A stretch of DNA of 64,000 nt, from the NCBI RefSeq assembly GCF_040544555.1, contig NZ_JBEPKD010000001.1, forward strand, positions 620,001 through 684,000, read 5' to 3'. Both the position numbers and the translations under genes were made by a program. The notes beneath the pieces were generated by a model that worked only from the letters and a program-made list of their open reading frames with translations, did no database searches and was not told the origin of the DNA. The DNA comes from Halalkalibacter oceani. GTDB lineage: Bacteria; Bacillota; Bacilli; Bacillales; Bacillaceae_D. Below, piece by piece: positions 25,067-33,358 of this stretch (within the stretch, counting starts at the first letter, position 1; each line of letters starts with the position of its first letter).

Positions 25067-26338
25067 CTACTTCTTCTCGTGCGTCCATTGATAGATAAAT
25101 TGCAATAAAACCTTCGTGTAGTCGACGAGCTGCTCCACCGCGACGCTTTCGTTAACAGCGTGCGCATTCATCAAATCTCCCGGCCCATAAATAACAGTCG
25201 GAATTCCCGCCTCACCAAGCCAGCCGCCATCGGTCACTGTCGGGCTGACATCGATTTCCGCTTCACGGCCAATAACCGTTTGATGCGACGCCGCGAGCAA
25301 CCGGACGCCCGGGTCAGCCGGATCAATTTCAAGCGAAGGGAAAATTTCGCCACGATCTTCAATCATTGAGCTGCCGCCCCACGAAAAAGTCGGCGGATTG
25401 TCGCGCAGCCAGACATCGCCGCTTGCGACCTTTACCAGATGCTCTTCAATCTCACGCGCCACCTCTTCATGCGTTTCATCTGGATAGAAATGCACCGTAA
25501 TCCAGAGCCGGCATTCATCGGCAATAAAAGCGGCATGCCGGCCCCCTTCAATCACAGCCGGATTAATCGTATTTGCGCCTGGCGCGAAGCCGGGATAGCT
25601 TTTCGTAATCGCCCAATGGCGCTCCAGCTCCTGTAAACCGCTAATGAGCTTCATCATCTTTTCAATTGCACTCGCGGCAACAACCTGGCCGCCGGCATGA
25701 ATCATTTGCCGTCGTGTCGCATCATGGTAGGTCTTTTCACTTTTCACCGTAATCCATCCGGTAATTACGCCGCCCTGCCCTTGAATATGGAGGTCGCTCG
25801 TGTCGACAACAACCGCAAAATCCGCCGTGCTGCCTCGCTTACAGCATTCCAGTGTCCCGGCCTCGCCAACCTCTTCACCGATCACCGACTGAAAAATCAA
25901 GTCGCCCGGCAAGGCGATTCCAGCTTGATCAAGCAACGAGACCGCGAATAACGCCCCGGCCAGACCGCCCTTCATATCCGCCGCACCCCGGCCATATAAC
26001 CGTCCGTTGCGTACAAACGGCGTGAACGGATCAAGCTCCCATTTTTCATCCGGGCTGATTTCGGCGACATCAATATGACCGTTCACAATTAAGCTCTTAT
26101 GCGCCTCCGCTTCTGTTCCTTTTCGAATGCCGATGACATTTGGATCGCCTGGATAGACGTCCCACATCTCAATCGAAAAGCCGTGTTCTTCCAAAAAACG
26201 AGCAACAAAAGCCTGCGCCTCTTTCGTATTCCGCGCCGGTGGTGCAGGCGTTTCAAAGGAAATGAGCGTTTTGGCCAGCTCAATCAGTTCCTCCCGCCGC
26301 TCCTCTACTTTCGAAAGCAATTCAGCGATCGTCGTCAC
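25067..26338 (-). CDS. ylmB: M20-family deacylase, formylaminopyrimidine deformylase YlmB-like
   Basis: Zinc amidohydrolase of the ArgE/DapE/YlmB group, 423 residues. The dinuclear metal site is visible: His88 and Asp90 (NGHID), bridging Asp121 (GAADMKGG), Glu155-Glu156 (GEEVG), and a late histidine in MNAHAVNES. Alone it would be called a generic deacylase. The TPP riboswitch upstream and thiY downstream make N-formyl-4-amino-5-aminomethyl-2-methylpyrimidine deformylase, the thiamine-salvage enzyme, the best call. GTG start chosen because AGGAGG lies 7 nt before it. Confidence 0.85.
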   Translation of the reverse strand: MTTIAELLSKVEERREELIELAKTLISFETPAPPARNTKEAQAFVARFLEEHGFSIEMWDVYPGDPNVIGIRKGTEAEAHKSLIVNGHIDVAEISPDEKWELDPFTPFVRNGRLYGRGAADMKGGLAGALFAVSLLDQAGIALPGDLIFQSVIGEEVGEAGTLECCKRGSTADFAVVVDTSDLHIQGQGGVITGWITVKSEKTYHDATRRQMIHAGGQVVAASAIEKMMKLISGLQELERHWAITKSYPGFAPGANTINPAVIEGGRHAAFIADECRLWITVHFYPDETHEEVAREIEEHLVKVASGDVWLRDNPPTFSWGGSSMIEDRGEIFPSLEIDPADPGVRLLAASHQTVIGREAEIDVSPTVTDGGWLGEAGIPTVIYGPGDLMNAHAVNESVAVEQLVDYTKVLLQFIYQWTHEKK

Positions 26339-26366
26339 ATCATTCCCTCCTCTCTTATTTAGACAA

Positions 26367-26399
26367 AACAAAAAACCACCCCTGACAAGAGAAGTGGTT
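26367..26399 (-). terminator. Intrinsic terminator of the TPP riboswitch platform
   Basis: AACCAC and GTGGTT pair on the minus strand, followed by TTTTTTGTTTTG, between the aptamer and ylmB. It would stop transcription when TPP is bound. Confidence 0.8.
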
Positions 26400-26449
26400 C
26401 ACGTCTATCACAAACAGATCAATTCTGTCCAAAGAACTCGTTCCACACT

Positions 26450-26539
26450 TCTTCCCTCCGCTAGTACGAACTAGATCAGGTTATAAGGGTTAAGACAGCC
26501 GTCTCTCTCAGCTTTTAACAAAAGCACCCCTAGTAGTGA
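26450..26539 (-). ncRNA. TPP riboswitch (THI element)
   Basis: The minus-strand transcript has CTACTAGGGGTGC, AGCTGAGAG, ACCCTTATAACCTGATCTAG and CTAGCGGAGGGAAG in the order and spacing of the thi-box: helix P1/P2 start, the GCTGAGA pyrimidine sensor, and the ACCCTT-ACCTGATC pyrophosphate-sensor side. It governs ylmB-thiY. ANNOTATION ends are approximate. Confidence 0.94.
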
Positions 26540-26620
26540 TGATCAATATAATTATTTTGTCTACAAGTAGTTGTACCACACCGCAATAAAAAAGGCAATC
26601 AGAAAATTCCAACAGCTCGG

Positions 26621-27706
26621 CTAGCTGTCCTCAGCTGAAAACGCCTGTAGCTCTTCTCTGTTTCGTTTCTCTGCTTTGCGCGCCATCCGCTCCAGCTCTT
26701 CCAAGACATCATGAATCGAGAGAATCACATACAGCAAAATCGTCTCCGCAGAAAAATGATGATGAAAAGCCTTTGCCAAAGGGACGGCCGCTTCATGTTT
26801 TGAATACCAAAAATGCTGATCAAGCTGCTCGATCAGCTCATAATGCTCTGCAGGAATATAGTGATCCTTCGTCCGCAAAATAGCGGCGGTTGAGTCGATT
26901 GTCTGCAGCAAAAGCTGCTTTTTTTCCGGCGAAAAAGCCAGATTGCCAAGCGGAAGGGAGAGGACATTTGCCAGATGAAACTGAATTTGCTGGAGATGTT
27001 CCAGCTTGCGATATTCATGAAAAAAAATTCGCAGCTCCCCTGTTTTATAACGATGAAATTTCCATTCTTCGCGTTGATACTGGCATAGCTGAAATGATTT
27101 GCCCAATTGACTTGTTAGCTGACGGTGCATCTTCTGACTGTCTTTTGATGAACTTCGCTGCTTGTCAATCACTTCTTTACAGCGCAGCTCGAAAAGCTTA
27201 GCTGTTTCATCAAACAGTTTGTCATTGCGTACTTTAATTTCTGTAATATAATTCGCCGGCAGAATGAGAAAATTAACGAGCGTCGACACCGTCAACCCAA
27301 TCGTCGTCGTCCCCGCCCGCTCAAAAAAGGCAAGCAAGTAATGATCCTGAGTAATCGGAATCATTGCGATCGCTGTTACAGTCGCAATCAACGTACCGGC
27401 CTGCAGCCTTAATTTATGGCAAACAAAAATCGTGCTGACCGTTGCCAACGTATAGGTAACCGGGCTATAGCCGAAAAAATAGACAAAGGTCATCGCCAGG
27501 CTCGCCCCGATCAGAGCTGCCGGAAGCCGAACGATTCCTTTTTTTATCGAAGCCGACACCGTCGGCTCAATGGTGACAATCGCAATGATGACGGCAAAAA
27601 CAGCCGACAGTCCGAAAAGCTGGCACAGGCTCGCGGCGGCAAACACCGCGATTCCGGTTTTGATCAACCTTCCACCAATAAACTTAAATCGTCTTAGTTG
27701 CTTCAT
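26621..27706 (-). CDS. Aromatic acid exporter family (DUF939) membrane protein
   Basis: A 361-residue FUSC/ArAE-type protein. The first half holds about six membrane segments, including IVTIEPTVSASIKKG and PAALIGASLAMTFVYFFGYSP; the second half (from about 165) is a soluble, helical, charged domain typical of the Bacillus members. Relatives are presumed exporters of aromatic acids or of unknown function. It sits alone upstream of the TPP riboswitch with no clear ribosome-binding site before the ATG. Confidence 0.8.
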   Translation of the reverse strand: MKQLRRFKFIGGRLIKTGIAVFAAASLCQLFGLSAVFAVIIAIVTIEPTVSASIKKGIVRLPAALIGASLAMTFVYFFGYSPVTYTLATVSTIFVCHKLRLQAGTLIATVTAIAMIPITQDHYLLAFFERAGTTTIGLTVSTLVNFLILPANYITEIKVRNDKLFDETAKLFELRCKEVIDKQRSSSKDSQKMHRQLTSQLGKSFQLCQYQREEWKFHRYKTGELRIFFHEYRKLEHLQQIQFHLANVLSLPLGNLAFSPEKKQLLLQTIDSTAAILRTKDHYIPAEHYELIEQLDQHFWYSKHEAAVPLAKAFHHHFSAETILLYVILSIHDVLEELERMARKAEKRNREELQAFSAEDS

Positions 27707-27875
27707 AACTGATCACTGTCTTTCTTGATGACATCACAATTGAGTCAGTCAGAGACTCCGTTTCTATTGTAAATCAATTCAAACTATTTGCAAGCAGGCT
27801 CTTGCTTCAAACTAGCCCAAATTGAAGCTGAATCTTCCAAGCTGTGAAAGCAAGCCGACCGTTTCAACGATGCAA

Positions 27876-28979
27876 TTAAAAAGTCCGGCGGTAATCCTTT
27901 AAAAGCTCCCAGTTAAATTCCACCCCTGTTCCAGCGATGTCAGGTGCAACGGCCCGCCCGTCCTTCATCACGAGTGGCCTTGTTGTATACTGGTCAATCG
28001 GGAAGCTGTGGACCTCCATATAGGAAGCGTGCGGAATCGCTGCCATTAAGCTGACATGCAGCTCCTGCATCCCATGGGTACAGACGGGCAAATTATGAGC
28101 ATAGGCGAGATTGGCCACTTTCAACCAGCCTGTAATTCCGCCAATATTCGACGCATCCGGCTGCGGAAAATCAATCTTCCCTCTCGCGATCATATTCTGA
28201 AACTCATAAACGGTATGAAGATTTTCACCGGCGGCGATGGCGAGCTCTCCTTCGCGGGAAATTCGTTTATAGCCTTCATAATCATCCGGAATCGTTGGTT
28301 CTTCCAGCCAGAGCAGGTTATACTTAGCAAGCTCTTTTGTCGCTTTTATCGCTTTCTCAACGGACCATTTCATATTCGCATCAACCATAAAATCAATGTC
28401 CGGTCCGATTAATTCCCGGACAGCCGCCACCCTGTCGATGTCCTCGGCCAATGTCGGTTGCCCCAATTTTATTTTCACCGCCGTAAAGCCCTGGCTTAAG
28501 TAGCTTTTTATATTTTCTAACAGCCGCTCCTTTGTGAAATTCAGGTCGATCGCCCCGGCGTAGCAATTGGTGCTGTCGGAGTGTCCCCCCAACAGCTTAT
28601 AGAGCGGCATGCCTGCCCACTTTGCCCGGATGTCCCACAGCGCGATATCAACTGCGGAAATCGCGAATGAGGCAATTCCGCCCCGGCCAACGTAATGAAT
28701 ATGCCAGTTCATTTCTTCCCATATTTTCTCGACACAGCTTGCGTCCCGACCGATAAGAAATGGACGTAAATCATGCTCAATCATCGCGCAGATCGCCCGT
28801 CCGCCAACGCCACCTGTATATGTATAACCGACACCTTCGTATCCGTCCTCAAGCTTAATTTTGACGACCGGAAGCTCGAAATGAGTATGAATTCCGTGCG
28901 TCGCATCGCCAAGCGGCTCTGCTAATGGCACTTGATAATATTCTGTGATCACATCGACAATTTTCGTGAAGTATGTCAC
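27876..28979 (-). CDS. Enolase-superfamily dehydratase/racemase (mandelate racemase group)
   Basis: A 367-residue MR/MLE enzyme acting on a sugar acid or hydroxy acid via proton abstraction next to a carboxylate. Catalytic elements are intact: Lys169-x-Lys171 in VKIKLG, metal ligands Asp200 (MVDAN), Glu226 (LEEP) and Glu252 (GENLH), and the Asp275/His302 dyad (PDASN, THGMQELH). KxK plus His places it in the mandelate racemase subgroup, where acid-sugar dehydratases are common. GTG start with AGGGGAT upstream. The SDR gene upstream may act on its product (inference). Confidence 0.88.
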   Translation of the reverse strand: MTYFTKIVDVITEYYQVPLAEPLGDATHGIHTHFELPVVKIKLEDGYEGVGYTYTGGVGGRAICAMIEHDLRPFLIGRDASCVEKIWEEMNWHIHYVGRGGIASFAISAVDIALWDIRAKWAGMPLYKLLGGHSDSTNCYAGAIDLNFTKERLLENIKSYLSQGFTAVKIKLGQPTLAEDIDRVAAVRELIGPDIDFMVDANMKWSVEKAIKATKELAKYNLLWLEEPTIPDDYEGYKRISREGELAIAAGENLHTVYEFQNMIARGKIDFPQPDASNIGGITGWLKVANLAYAHNLPVCTHGMQELHVSLMAAIPHASYMEVHSFPIDQYTTRPLVMKDGRAVAPDIAGTGVEFNWELLKDYRRTF

Positions 28980-29208
28980 CGCTATCCCCTCGATTCTTTT
29001 CTTTCATTGTATATGGACGGTTTTCCAGCGTCAATTTCATTTTGATTACGCTTTCATAAATCACCCTTCTGTTTCTTGCATCTTTTTGTCGAGTGCCCGT
29101 TACTATGATGCTATGGAGAAAGCGTCCCCTCCGGAACCGGATGCCGCGGTCATTTTTATTAATAAGACGAACGAGATTCCACACTTAATTGGCAGTTTAA
29201 AAGTGTAA

Positions 29209-29254
29209 AAAGCCTGTGACAAAAAGGTTGATTTCCCCCTTTTATCACAGGCTT
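29209..29254 (-). terminator. Terminator after the SDR gene
   Basis: AAGCCTGTGA and TCACAGGCTT form a 10-bp stem with an inner AAAAGG/CCTTTTT arm, followed on the minus strand by TTTAC. The rest of the 290-nt gap between the SDR and dehydratase genes shows no gene I can support. Confidence 0.75.
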
Positions 29255-29272
29255 GAACGAAAAGCATTTGAT

Positions 29273-30037
29273 TTAATCCATTAATTGTCCGCCGTTCACT
29301 TCAACCATCTCTCCCAGCACATAAGAGCTTAATGGTGACACAAGATAAAGCGCGGCATCGGCGACCTCCAACGGGTCTCCTTCTCTGCCAAGCGGGATCA
29401 CTTTTCTGAAATTCTCACGCGCTTCGGCACTTGTAAAGCGGTCATGGAATGGTGTTGTAATGACACCAGGCGCGATGCCGTTTACTAAAATGCCATCATC
29501 GCACAGCTCCTTCGCCAGCCCTTTTGTAAATGTACTGACAGCGCCCTTCGCCGTCGCATACATTACAGCACCGCCTCCACCGCCATTGCGAGCGGCAACG
29601 GAAGATACATTGACAATACGCCCGTACTGTTTCTCTTTCATTAGCGGAATCACGTATTTTGTGACAAGGAAAACGCTCTTCACATTAACATTGATGATCC
29701 GCTCCCACAGCTCCGTTGACATCTCGGCTACCGGACAGCGTTCAATCAGCGACCCGGCATTATTGATCAAAATATCAATCCCGCCACATTCAGCGCCAAT
29801 CTTTGCAATCATCTCCTTTACCTGTGCTTCATCCGTTACATCGCATTGATAGGCGGTCGCCGTGCCTCCTTTTCCGTTGATGTCAGCGACAACCGCCTCC
29901 GCCGCTTCCTTACTGCTGTTATAGTTGACGATAACCTTTGCTCCCGCTTCCGCTAAACGCAGGGCAATCGCTTTGCCAATTCCCGTCCCTGCTCCCGTAA
30001 CAAGCGCAACCTGATTTTCAAGATTAATTGTGATCAT
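29273..30037 (-). CDS. Short-chain dehydrogenase/reductase
   Basis: NAD(P)-dependent oxidoreductase, 254 residues, FabG/KduD-like. TGAGTGIGKA is the cofactor loop, NNAG follows at about 90, the catalytic Ser lies in VSSVAA and Tyr/Lys in YATAKG; APGVITTPF closes the substrate side. An unusual run of five glycines lies between Ser and Tyr. A consensus promoter with a downstream cre box precedes it, so it is probably part of carbon catabolism, perhaps of the sugar acid handled by the dehydratase that follows. Confidence 0.88.
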   Translation of the reverse strand: MITINLENQVALVTGAGTGIGKAIALRLAEAGAKVIVNYNSSKEAAEAVVADINGKGGTATAYQCDVTDEAQVKEMIAKIGAECGGIDILINNAGSLIERCPVAEMSTELWERIINVNVKSVFLVTKYVIPLMKEKQYGRIVNVSSVAARNGGGGGAVMYATAKGAVSTFTKGLAKELCDDGILVNGIAPGVITTPFHDRFTSAEARENFRKVIPLGREGDPLEVADAALYLVSPLSSYVLGEMVEVNGGQLMD

Positions 30038-30082
30038 TTTCTTCAGCTCCTTTTATGTATGAACCTCCCTCACTCCCAACCT

Positions 30083-30098
30083 AAGAAAGCGCTATCAT
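30083..30098. promoter_or_regulatory. cre box downstream of the SDR promoter
   Basis: ATGATAGCGCTTTCTT on the minus strand fits the cre consensus with one deviation. It lies about 25-40 nt downstream of the expected transcription start, a roadblock position for CcpA repression. Confidence 0.55.
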
Positions 30099-30130
30099 TT
30101 TTGCGAAAAATAGATTGGAAATGATTCCTA

Positions 30131-30159
30131 ATTATAAATTCATCCTCGTCGTTCGTCAA
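30131..30159 (-). promoter_or_regulatory. Sigma-A promoter of the SDR gene
   Basis: TTGACG, a 17-nt spacer and a perfect TATAAT on the minus strand, about 95 nt upstream of the SDR start codon. Confidence 0.8.
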
Positions 30160-30189
30160 TGAAGATGTGGCAATTTTCGCATTTCTTCA

Positions 30190-30225
30190 GACGTGCCAAA
30201 AGGTCCCGCTTCCTTTTGGCACGTC
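30190..30225. terminator. Hairpin after the LLM oxidoreductase gene
   Basis: A perfect 14-bp stem, GACGTGCCAAAAGG and CCTTTTGGCACGTC, with an 8-nt loop, lies 5 nt after the stop codon. There is little T run on either strand. Confidence 0.6.
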
Positions 30226-30230
30226 ACCCA

Positions 30231-31226
30231 CTATATTTTTAACGCTTCGGCAATTAGCTGATAGGACTTCAGCCGATCCTCGAGCCTGTAAGTAATCGTA
30301 TTGATCATCACTTCCTCAGTTTCGTAAAGCTCCGTCAGTCCATACAGCCTGTCTCTTACCTCAAGTGGATTGCCAATAATCATTTTTTCTTTCATCTGCG
30401 CTATTCTTGCCCTGTCCTCTGCAGAATAGGGGTAGCAGCTGACCTGTGAAGGCGAGGGAATGGCTTCACTCCTGCCTTTTTCCTGCAAAAGGCGCCACAA
30501 CAGCTGGCTTTCGGCCATCTCCTCTGCCGCGGCGGTCGTTTCGGCACAGACAACAGCGACCGCCACCAGCGTATGTGCTTCCGCCCGCTGATTGATTCGG
30601 TTTTGCTCCTTGCGGTACGTTGCCAGCAAGGCCCTGCCGTCCTTCTCACTCATGAAATGGCCAAACGCATAGCTCATCCCCATTTCTGCCGCGAGACGGG
30701 CGCTTTTTTCACTCGTTCCAAGCAGCCAAAGCTGGGGCGGAACCGCCGGGACAGGGGCAGCGTCGAGATTTCTGTAAAGATGATCGTCCGGGAATGTGTT
30801 CCGCAAAAAATGAAGCAGCTCTTCCAGCTTATCCGGCAGCTTGCGCACCTGCTCTAAATAATTTCCGGACAAAGCAATAGCGGCCTCCGCTGCCCCTCCT
30901 GGCGCTCTTCCAATGCCGAGATCAATCCGATCAGGGTATAAGGTCGCAAGCAAATGAAATGTTTCAGCCACTTTATATGGTCGGTAATGCGGCAGCAGAA
31001 TCGCGCCGGCGCCAAGACGAATGCGGCGTGTATGGGCGCCGATCGCGCTCAACATGATTTCGGGCGCGGGACACGCTAGCCCAGGAAAATCATGGTGTTC
31101 GGCGATCCAATAGCGCGTATAGCCAAGCGCTTCACCATGCTGCGCTAATCTAATCGCATCGTCTAACGCTTCCTTCGCCGTTTCCCCCGCCCTCATTGGT
31201 GCTTGATCAAGAATACTGACTTTCAC
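30231..31226 (-). CDS. LLM-class flavin-dependent oxidoreductase
   Basis: A 331-residue luciferase-like monooxygenase of the MsnO8/YceB type. Landmarks are LDQAPMRAGETAKEAL at the N-terminus, YWIAEHHDFPGLACPAPEI, RIRLGAGAILLPHYRP and IDLGIGRAPGG. It would use reduced FMN to oxygenate an unknown substrate; a free reductase would be needed to supply FMNH2, and the SsuE-type reductase 1.5 kb away is one possible source (inference). GTG start with AAGGAG upstream. Confidence 0.87.
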   Translation of the reverse strand: MKVSILDQAPMRAGETAKEALDDAIRLAQHGEALGYTRYWIAEHHDFPGLACPAPEIMLSAIGAHTRRIRLGAGAILLPHYRPYKVAETFHLLATLYPDRIDLGIGRAPGGAAEAAIALSGNYLEQVRKLPDKLEELLHFLRNTFPDDHLYRNLDAAPVPAVPPQLWLLGTSEKSARLAAEMGMSYAFGHFMSEKDGRALLATYRKEQNRINQRAEAHTLVAVAVVCAETTAAAEEMAESQLLWRLLQEKGRSEAIPSPSQVSCYPYSAEDRARIAQMKEKMIIGNPLEVRDRLYGLTELYETEEVMINTITYRLEDRLKSYQLIAEALKI

Positions 31227-31360
31227 GTTCGTCCACTCCTTTTCAAGAACAGCATACCACTCGCCTGCCCGTAATGCTACTGACTGCGTCTGTTATGACC
31301 ATATGTAAGCGGATATTCTCTGCTCTTCCTGCCATACTAGTGAAAAAAGGAGGGTATACA

Positions 31361-31501
31361 ATGGAAAAGCGCAGAAAAACAACGATAGCCGGTACAGACA
31401 TCGAGGAAGTGAAACGCCTCAATGCCCGTTCCGGCTTGACCTACAATGAAGCCAAACTAGTACTGGCCCAGTCTTATCGCGAAAAGACGAGAACGAAATA
31501 A
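31361..31501 (+). CDS. Small protein resembling gamma-type SASP
   Basis: A 46-residue basic protein with an excellent AAGGAGG site 7 nt before its ATG. The core AGTDIEEVKRLNARSG resembles the TD-x2-E/Q-V-K-x2-NA-x-S unit of gamma-type small acid-soluble spore proteins, followed by LTYNEAK and a short charged tail. It has one such unit where SspE has several. The spore assignment rests on this motif only; otherwise it is an unknown small protein. Confidence 0.55.
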   Translation: MEKRRKTTIAGTDIEEVKRLNARSGLTYNEAKLVLAQSYREKTRTK

Positions 31502-31534
31502 CGGCAAAAGCCTTTTATGGACAAGCCAGACTTT

Positions 31535-31580
31535 AGGTTTGTGGGCAACGTCCTTTTTTCCTTTGCGCACAAACCTTTTT
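31535..31580 (+). terminator. Terminator after the small SASP-like gene
   Basis: AGGTTTGTG and CACAAACCT pair around a 24-nt loop, followed by TTTTT on the plus strand. Confidence 0.65.
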
Positions 31581-31588
31581 ACTTGCGA

Positions 31589-31804
31589 CTAATCCTTTGA
31601 AAAGCTATTTGCATCGATCGGTAAATACGTTGAAAAGCGCTTATCAAGTCCTGGATGATCGAGCTCCTTTTTGACCAGATAAAGCCCTTCATACACATGC
31701 TTTACATTGAGAGAATAAAATAACGGCCTTAGACTGTGCTCGATCACAATGAACTGGGCAAGGCTTCCGCCGATGACAAGCGGGATAACCACCTTTCCTT
31801 CCAA
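31589..31804 (-). pseudogene. Truncated NADPH-dependent FMN reductase (C-terminal remnant)
   Basis: The 71 codons match residues about 99-186 of the intact SsuE-type reductase encoded 600 bp upstream: EGKVVIPLVIGGSLA against ENKIVFPLVLGGSVA, then IEHS against IEYS and GLYLV against GAYLV. The flavodoxin-like N-terminal half, with the FMN phosphate loop, is absent, and no ribosome-binding site precedes the first ATG. It is the relic of a diverged second copy, not a working gene. Confidence 0.75.
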
Positions 31805-31855
31805 TGAAAAGGAAAGAACTAGTTAACATGGAGTAGCAATGGCTACACTCGCCAC

Positions 31856-31885
31856 AAGCCCGTTGAACCCACTCACAACGGGCTT
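31856..31885. terminator. Short hairpin between the FMN reductase remnant and the 71-residue gene
   Basis: AAGCCCGTTG and CAACGGGCTT form a 10-bp stem with a 10-nt loop. T runs are short on both strands. It may be a leftover terminator from the lost part of the truncated gene. Confidence 0.5.
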
Positions 31886-31917
31886 TAAAAGATCGTGGCG
31901 GTTCCGCTCATTGCTTA

Positions 31918-31960
31918 GGGGCTGGGAAAAAGTGAAAAAACAACCTTTTGCCCCAGCCCC
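31918..31960 (-). terminator. Terminator after the 71-residue gene
   Basis: GGGGCTGGG and CCCAGCCCC form the outer stem with an inner AAAAGGTTG/CACTTTTT arm. It begins 2 nt after the stop codon, but no T run follows the stem. Confidence 0.6.
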
Positions 31961-31961
31961 T

Positions 31962-32177
31962 TCACCTCCGATACGTCTCTTCCGGCTCTGAAATCATGAC
32001 AACCATAATCGAAGCTTCTTTTAAAGCGCTGCTTTTCTCTTCCTCGACAAAAGCCGTCTTCATGACTAATTCGTCGATTTTGAGCGCTGATTTAAAAGCT
32101 TCTTTCATAATCGTCTGTAGTCGGTCAAGATGCTTCCCTTCCAACCTCCTCCCGGCAACGACCGCTTTTTTTTTCAT
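31962..32177 (-). CDS. Unknown 71-residue protein coupled to SsuE
   Basis: The ATG abuts the SsuE stop codon and has GGAGGG 5 nt upstream inside the SsuE gene, so it is translated. The sequence is helical and charged (KKKAVVAGRRLEGKHLDRL at the start, KTAFVEEEKSSALKE later). I do not recognise the family. The pairing with a flavin reductase and the sulfur genes nearby suggests a role in sulfur or flavin metabolism, but nothing in the protein itself shows this. Confidence 0.65.
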   Translation of the reverse strand: MKKKAVVAGRRLEGKHLDRLQTIMKEAFKSALKIDELVMKTAFVEEEKSSALKEASIMVVMISEPEETYRR

Positions 32178-32738
32178 TTATCCCTCCAGTGCTTTTCCGC
32201 CAGCCAGCCGCAGTTGAATCTCGTGTTTGAGACGGTCAAGTGCCCGGACAAGACGATCTTCCGTCGCCTGATCAAACTCCACTTTACCGGCTTGCCCCCA
32301 GCTGATCCCACTGTCAACAAGATAGGCCCCAGAAAGAACCACATCAGCGCCAAGCACGGTTAAAACCGGCTTAAAGCTGTATTCGATTGTCAGCAAATGG
32401 GCGACTGATCCACCGAGCACAAGCGGGAAAACAATTTTGTTTTCGAAAGCTTTTTGCGGCAGCAAATCGAGATAGGTTTTCAGTACACCTGTAAAGGACG
32501 CCTTATAAACCTGACTGGAAACAATAATGACGTCTGCTTCCTCTACCTTTTTATTTGCTGCTAAAATCGCCTCGCTTTGGAACTTGGCAAAAATTAAGTC
32601 CTCCGGCGGCAAATCAATAACAGACAGTACCTCTACCTCGAAATCCTCCGACTGCAAATAGTCGCCGGCATATTGAAGTACCCCGTTTAATCTTGATTGA
32701 CTCGTCGGGCTTCCTGAAATCAACAGAACCTTTGTCAT
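32178..32738 (-). CDS. ssuE: NADPH-dependent FMN reductase, SsuE type
   Basis: A 186-residue flavodoxin-fold reductase that supplies FMNH2 to a partner monooxygenase, classically alkanesulfonate SsuD. VLLISGSPTSQSRLN is the FMN phosphate-binding loop, SSQVYKASFTGVLKTYLDLL the conserved flavin/dimer segment, and FPLVLGGSVAH the C-terminal core. The start at MTKVLL is set by AAGGAG at 8 nt; a longer frame has no site. No ssuD is adjacent; the neighbourhood (yezD, sulfate-transport remnants) is sulfur-related. Confidence 0.88.
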   Translation of the reverse strand: MTKVLLISGSPTSQSRLNGVLQYAGDYLQSEDFEVEVLSVIDLPPEDLIFAKFQSEAILAANKKVEEADVIIVSSQVYKASFTGVLKTYLDLLPQKAFENKIVFPLVLGGSVAHLLTIEYSFKPVLTVLGADVVLSGAYLVDSGISWGQAGKVEFDQATEDRLVRALDRLKHEIQLRLAGGKALEG

Positions 32739-33033
32739 GATGTAACACTCCTTTACTTCGAATGAATAAGCTGAATCGATTGCCTCTTCAGTCGGACAAT
32801 CTTTTATCTTCGTCTGTGATCTTACCAATAAAAGCAGGAACCAGTCCAGCGATCCTTCCTGAACGACTAATCGGTATTCCTGACTAAAGTTTACCCGTTC
32901 CGGTCAAAATCCTTTCTTCCCTTTCTCAAACTAAAATTAGTTGTTTAATCGTAATTATAACTTCATGTTACAGAAATGCTGCCACTCATGCCAAATATCT
33001 TCGCATGTGCCGTTTTGACGTTTGCCAACCGTT

Positions 33034-33309
33034 TCACGCTTTTAATGACTGTTCACTATAAGCCCAGGAACGTTTTGCAAAATAAACAGGAATCTTTTGA
33101 TTTGCGGCCTGCTTCTTTATTGAATACAGCATATTGTGATTTACATAATCGGTTAGAATCAAGATGGAGTTTGTCTCATATGGAATTTGCTTTTTGACCA
33201 TTTTCGTTTTCCTGCCGGAAATATGATTGACCTTTGTATATCCGAACGCCCTTAGTTTTTCTGGAATCACCCCTAAACGGTCTCCGCCGACGATAAGGAT
33301 AGAAGACAT
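33034..33309 (-). CDS. DUF2325 domain protein
   Basis: A 91-residue protein beginning SSILIVGGDRLGVIPEKL, the DUF2325 signature, then ISGRKTKM and LILTDYVNHNMLYSIKKQA. The fold is probably a small Rossmann-like domain; the family has no established function. The start is set by GGAGGGG 7 nt upstream. A strong hairpin lies 50 nt upstream in its leader. It is divergent from the sulfur gene yezD. Confidence 0.8.
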   Translation of the reverse strand: MSSILIVGGDRLGVIPEKLRAFGYTKVNHISGRKTKMVKKQIPYETNSILILTDYVNHNMLYSIKKQAANQKIPVYFAKRSWAYSEQSLKA

Positions 33310-33358
33310 ATCAATTCCCCCCTCCTTCAAATTTTCATGATGGCCATAAAGTAAAGAA

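Noticed and set aside
29114..29208. Small plus-strand frame (31 codons) before the SDR terminator
   Set aside because: No ribosome-binding site or recognised family; probably chance.
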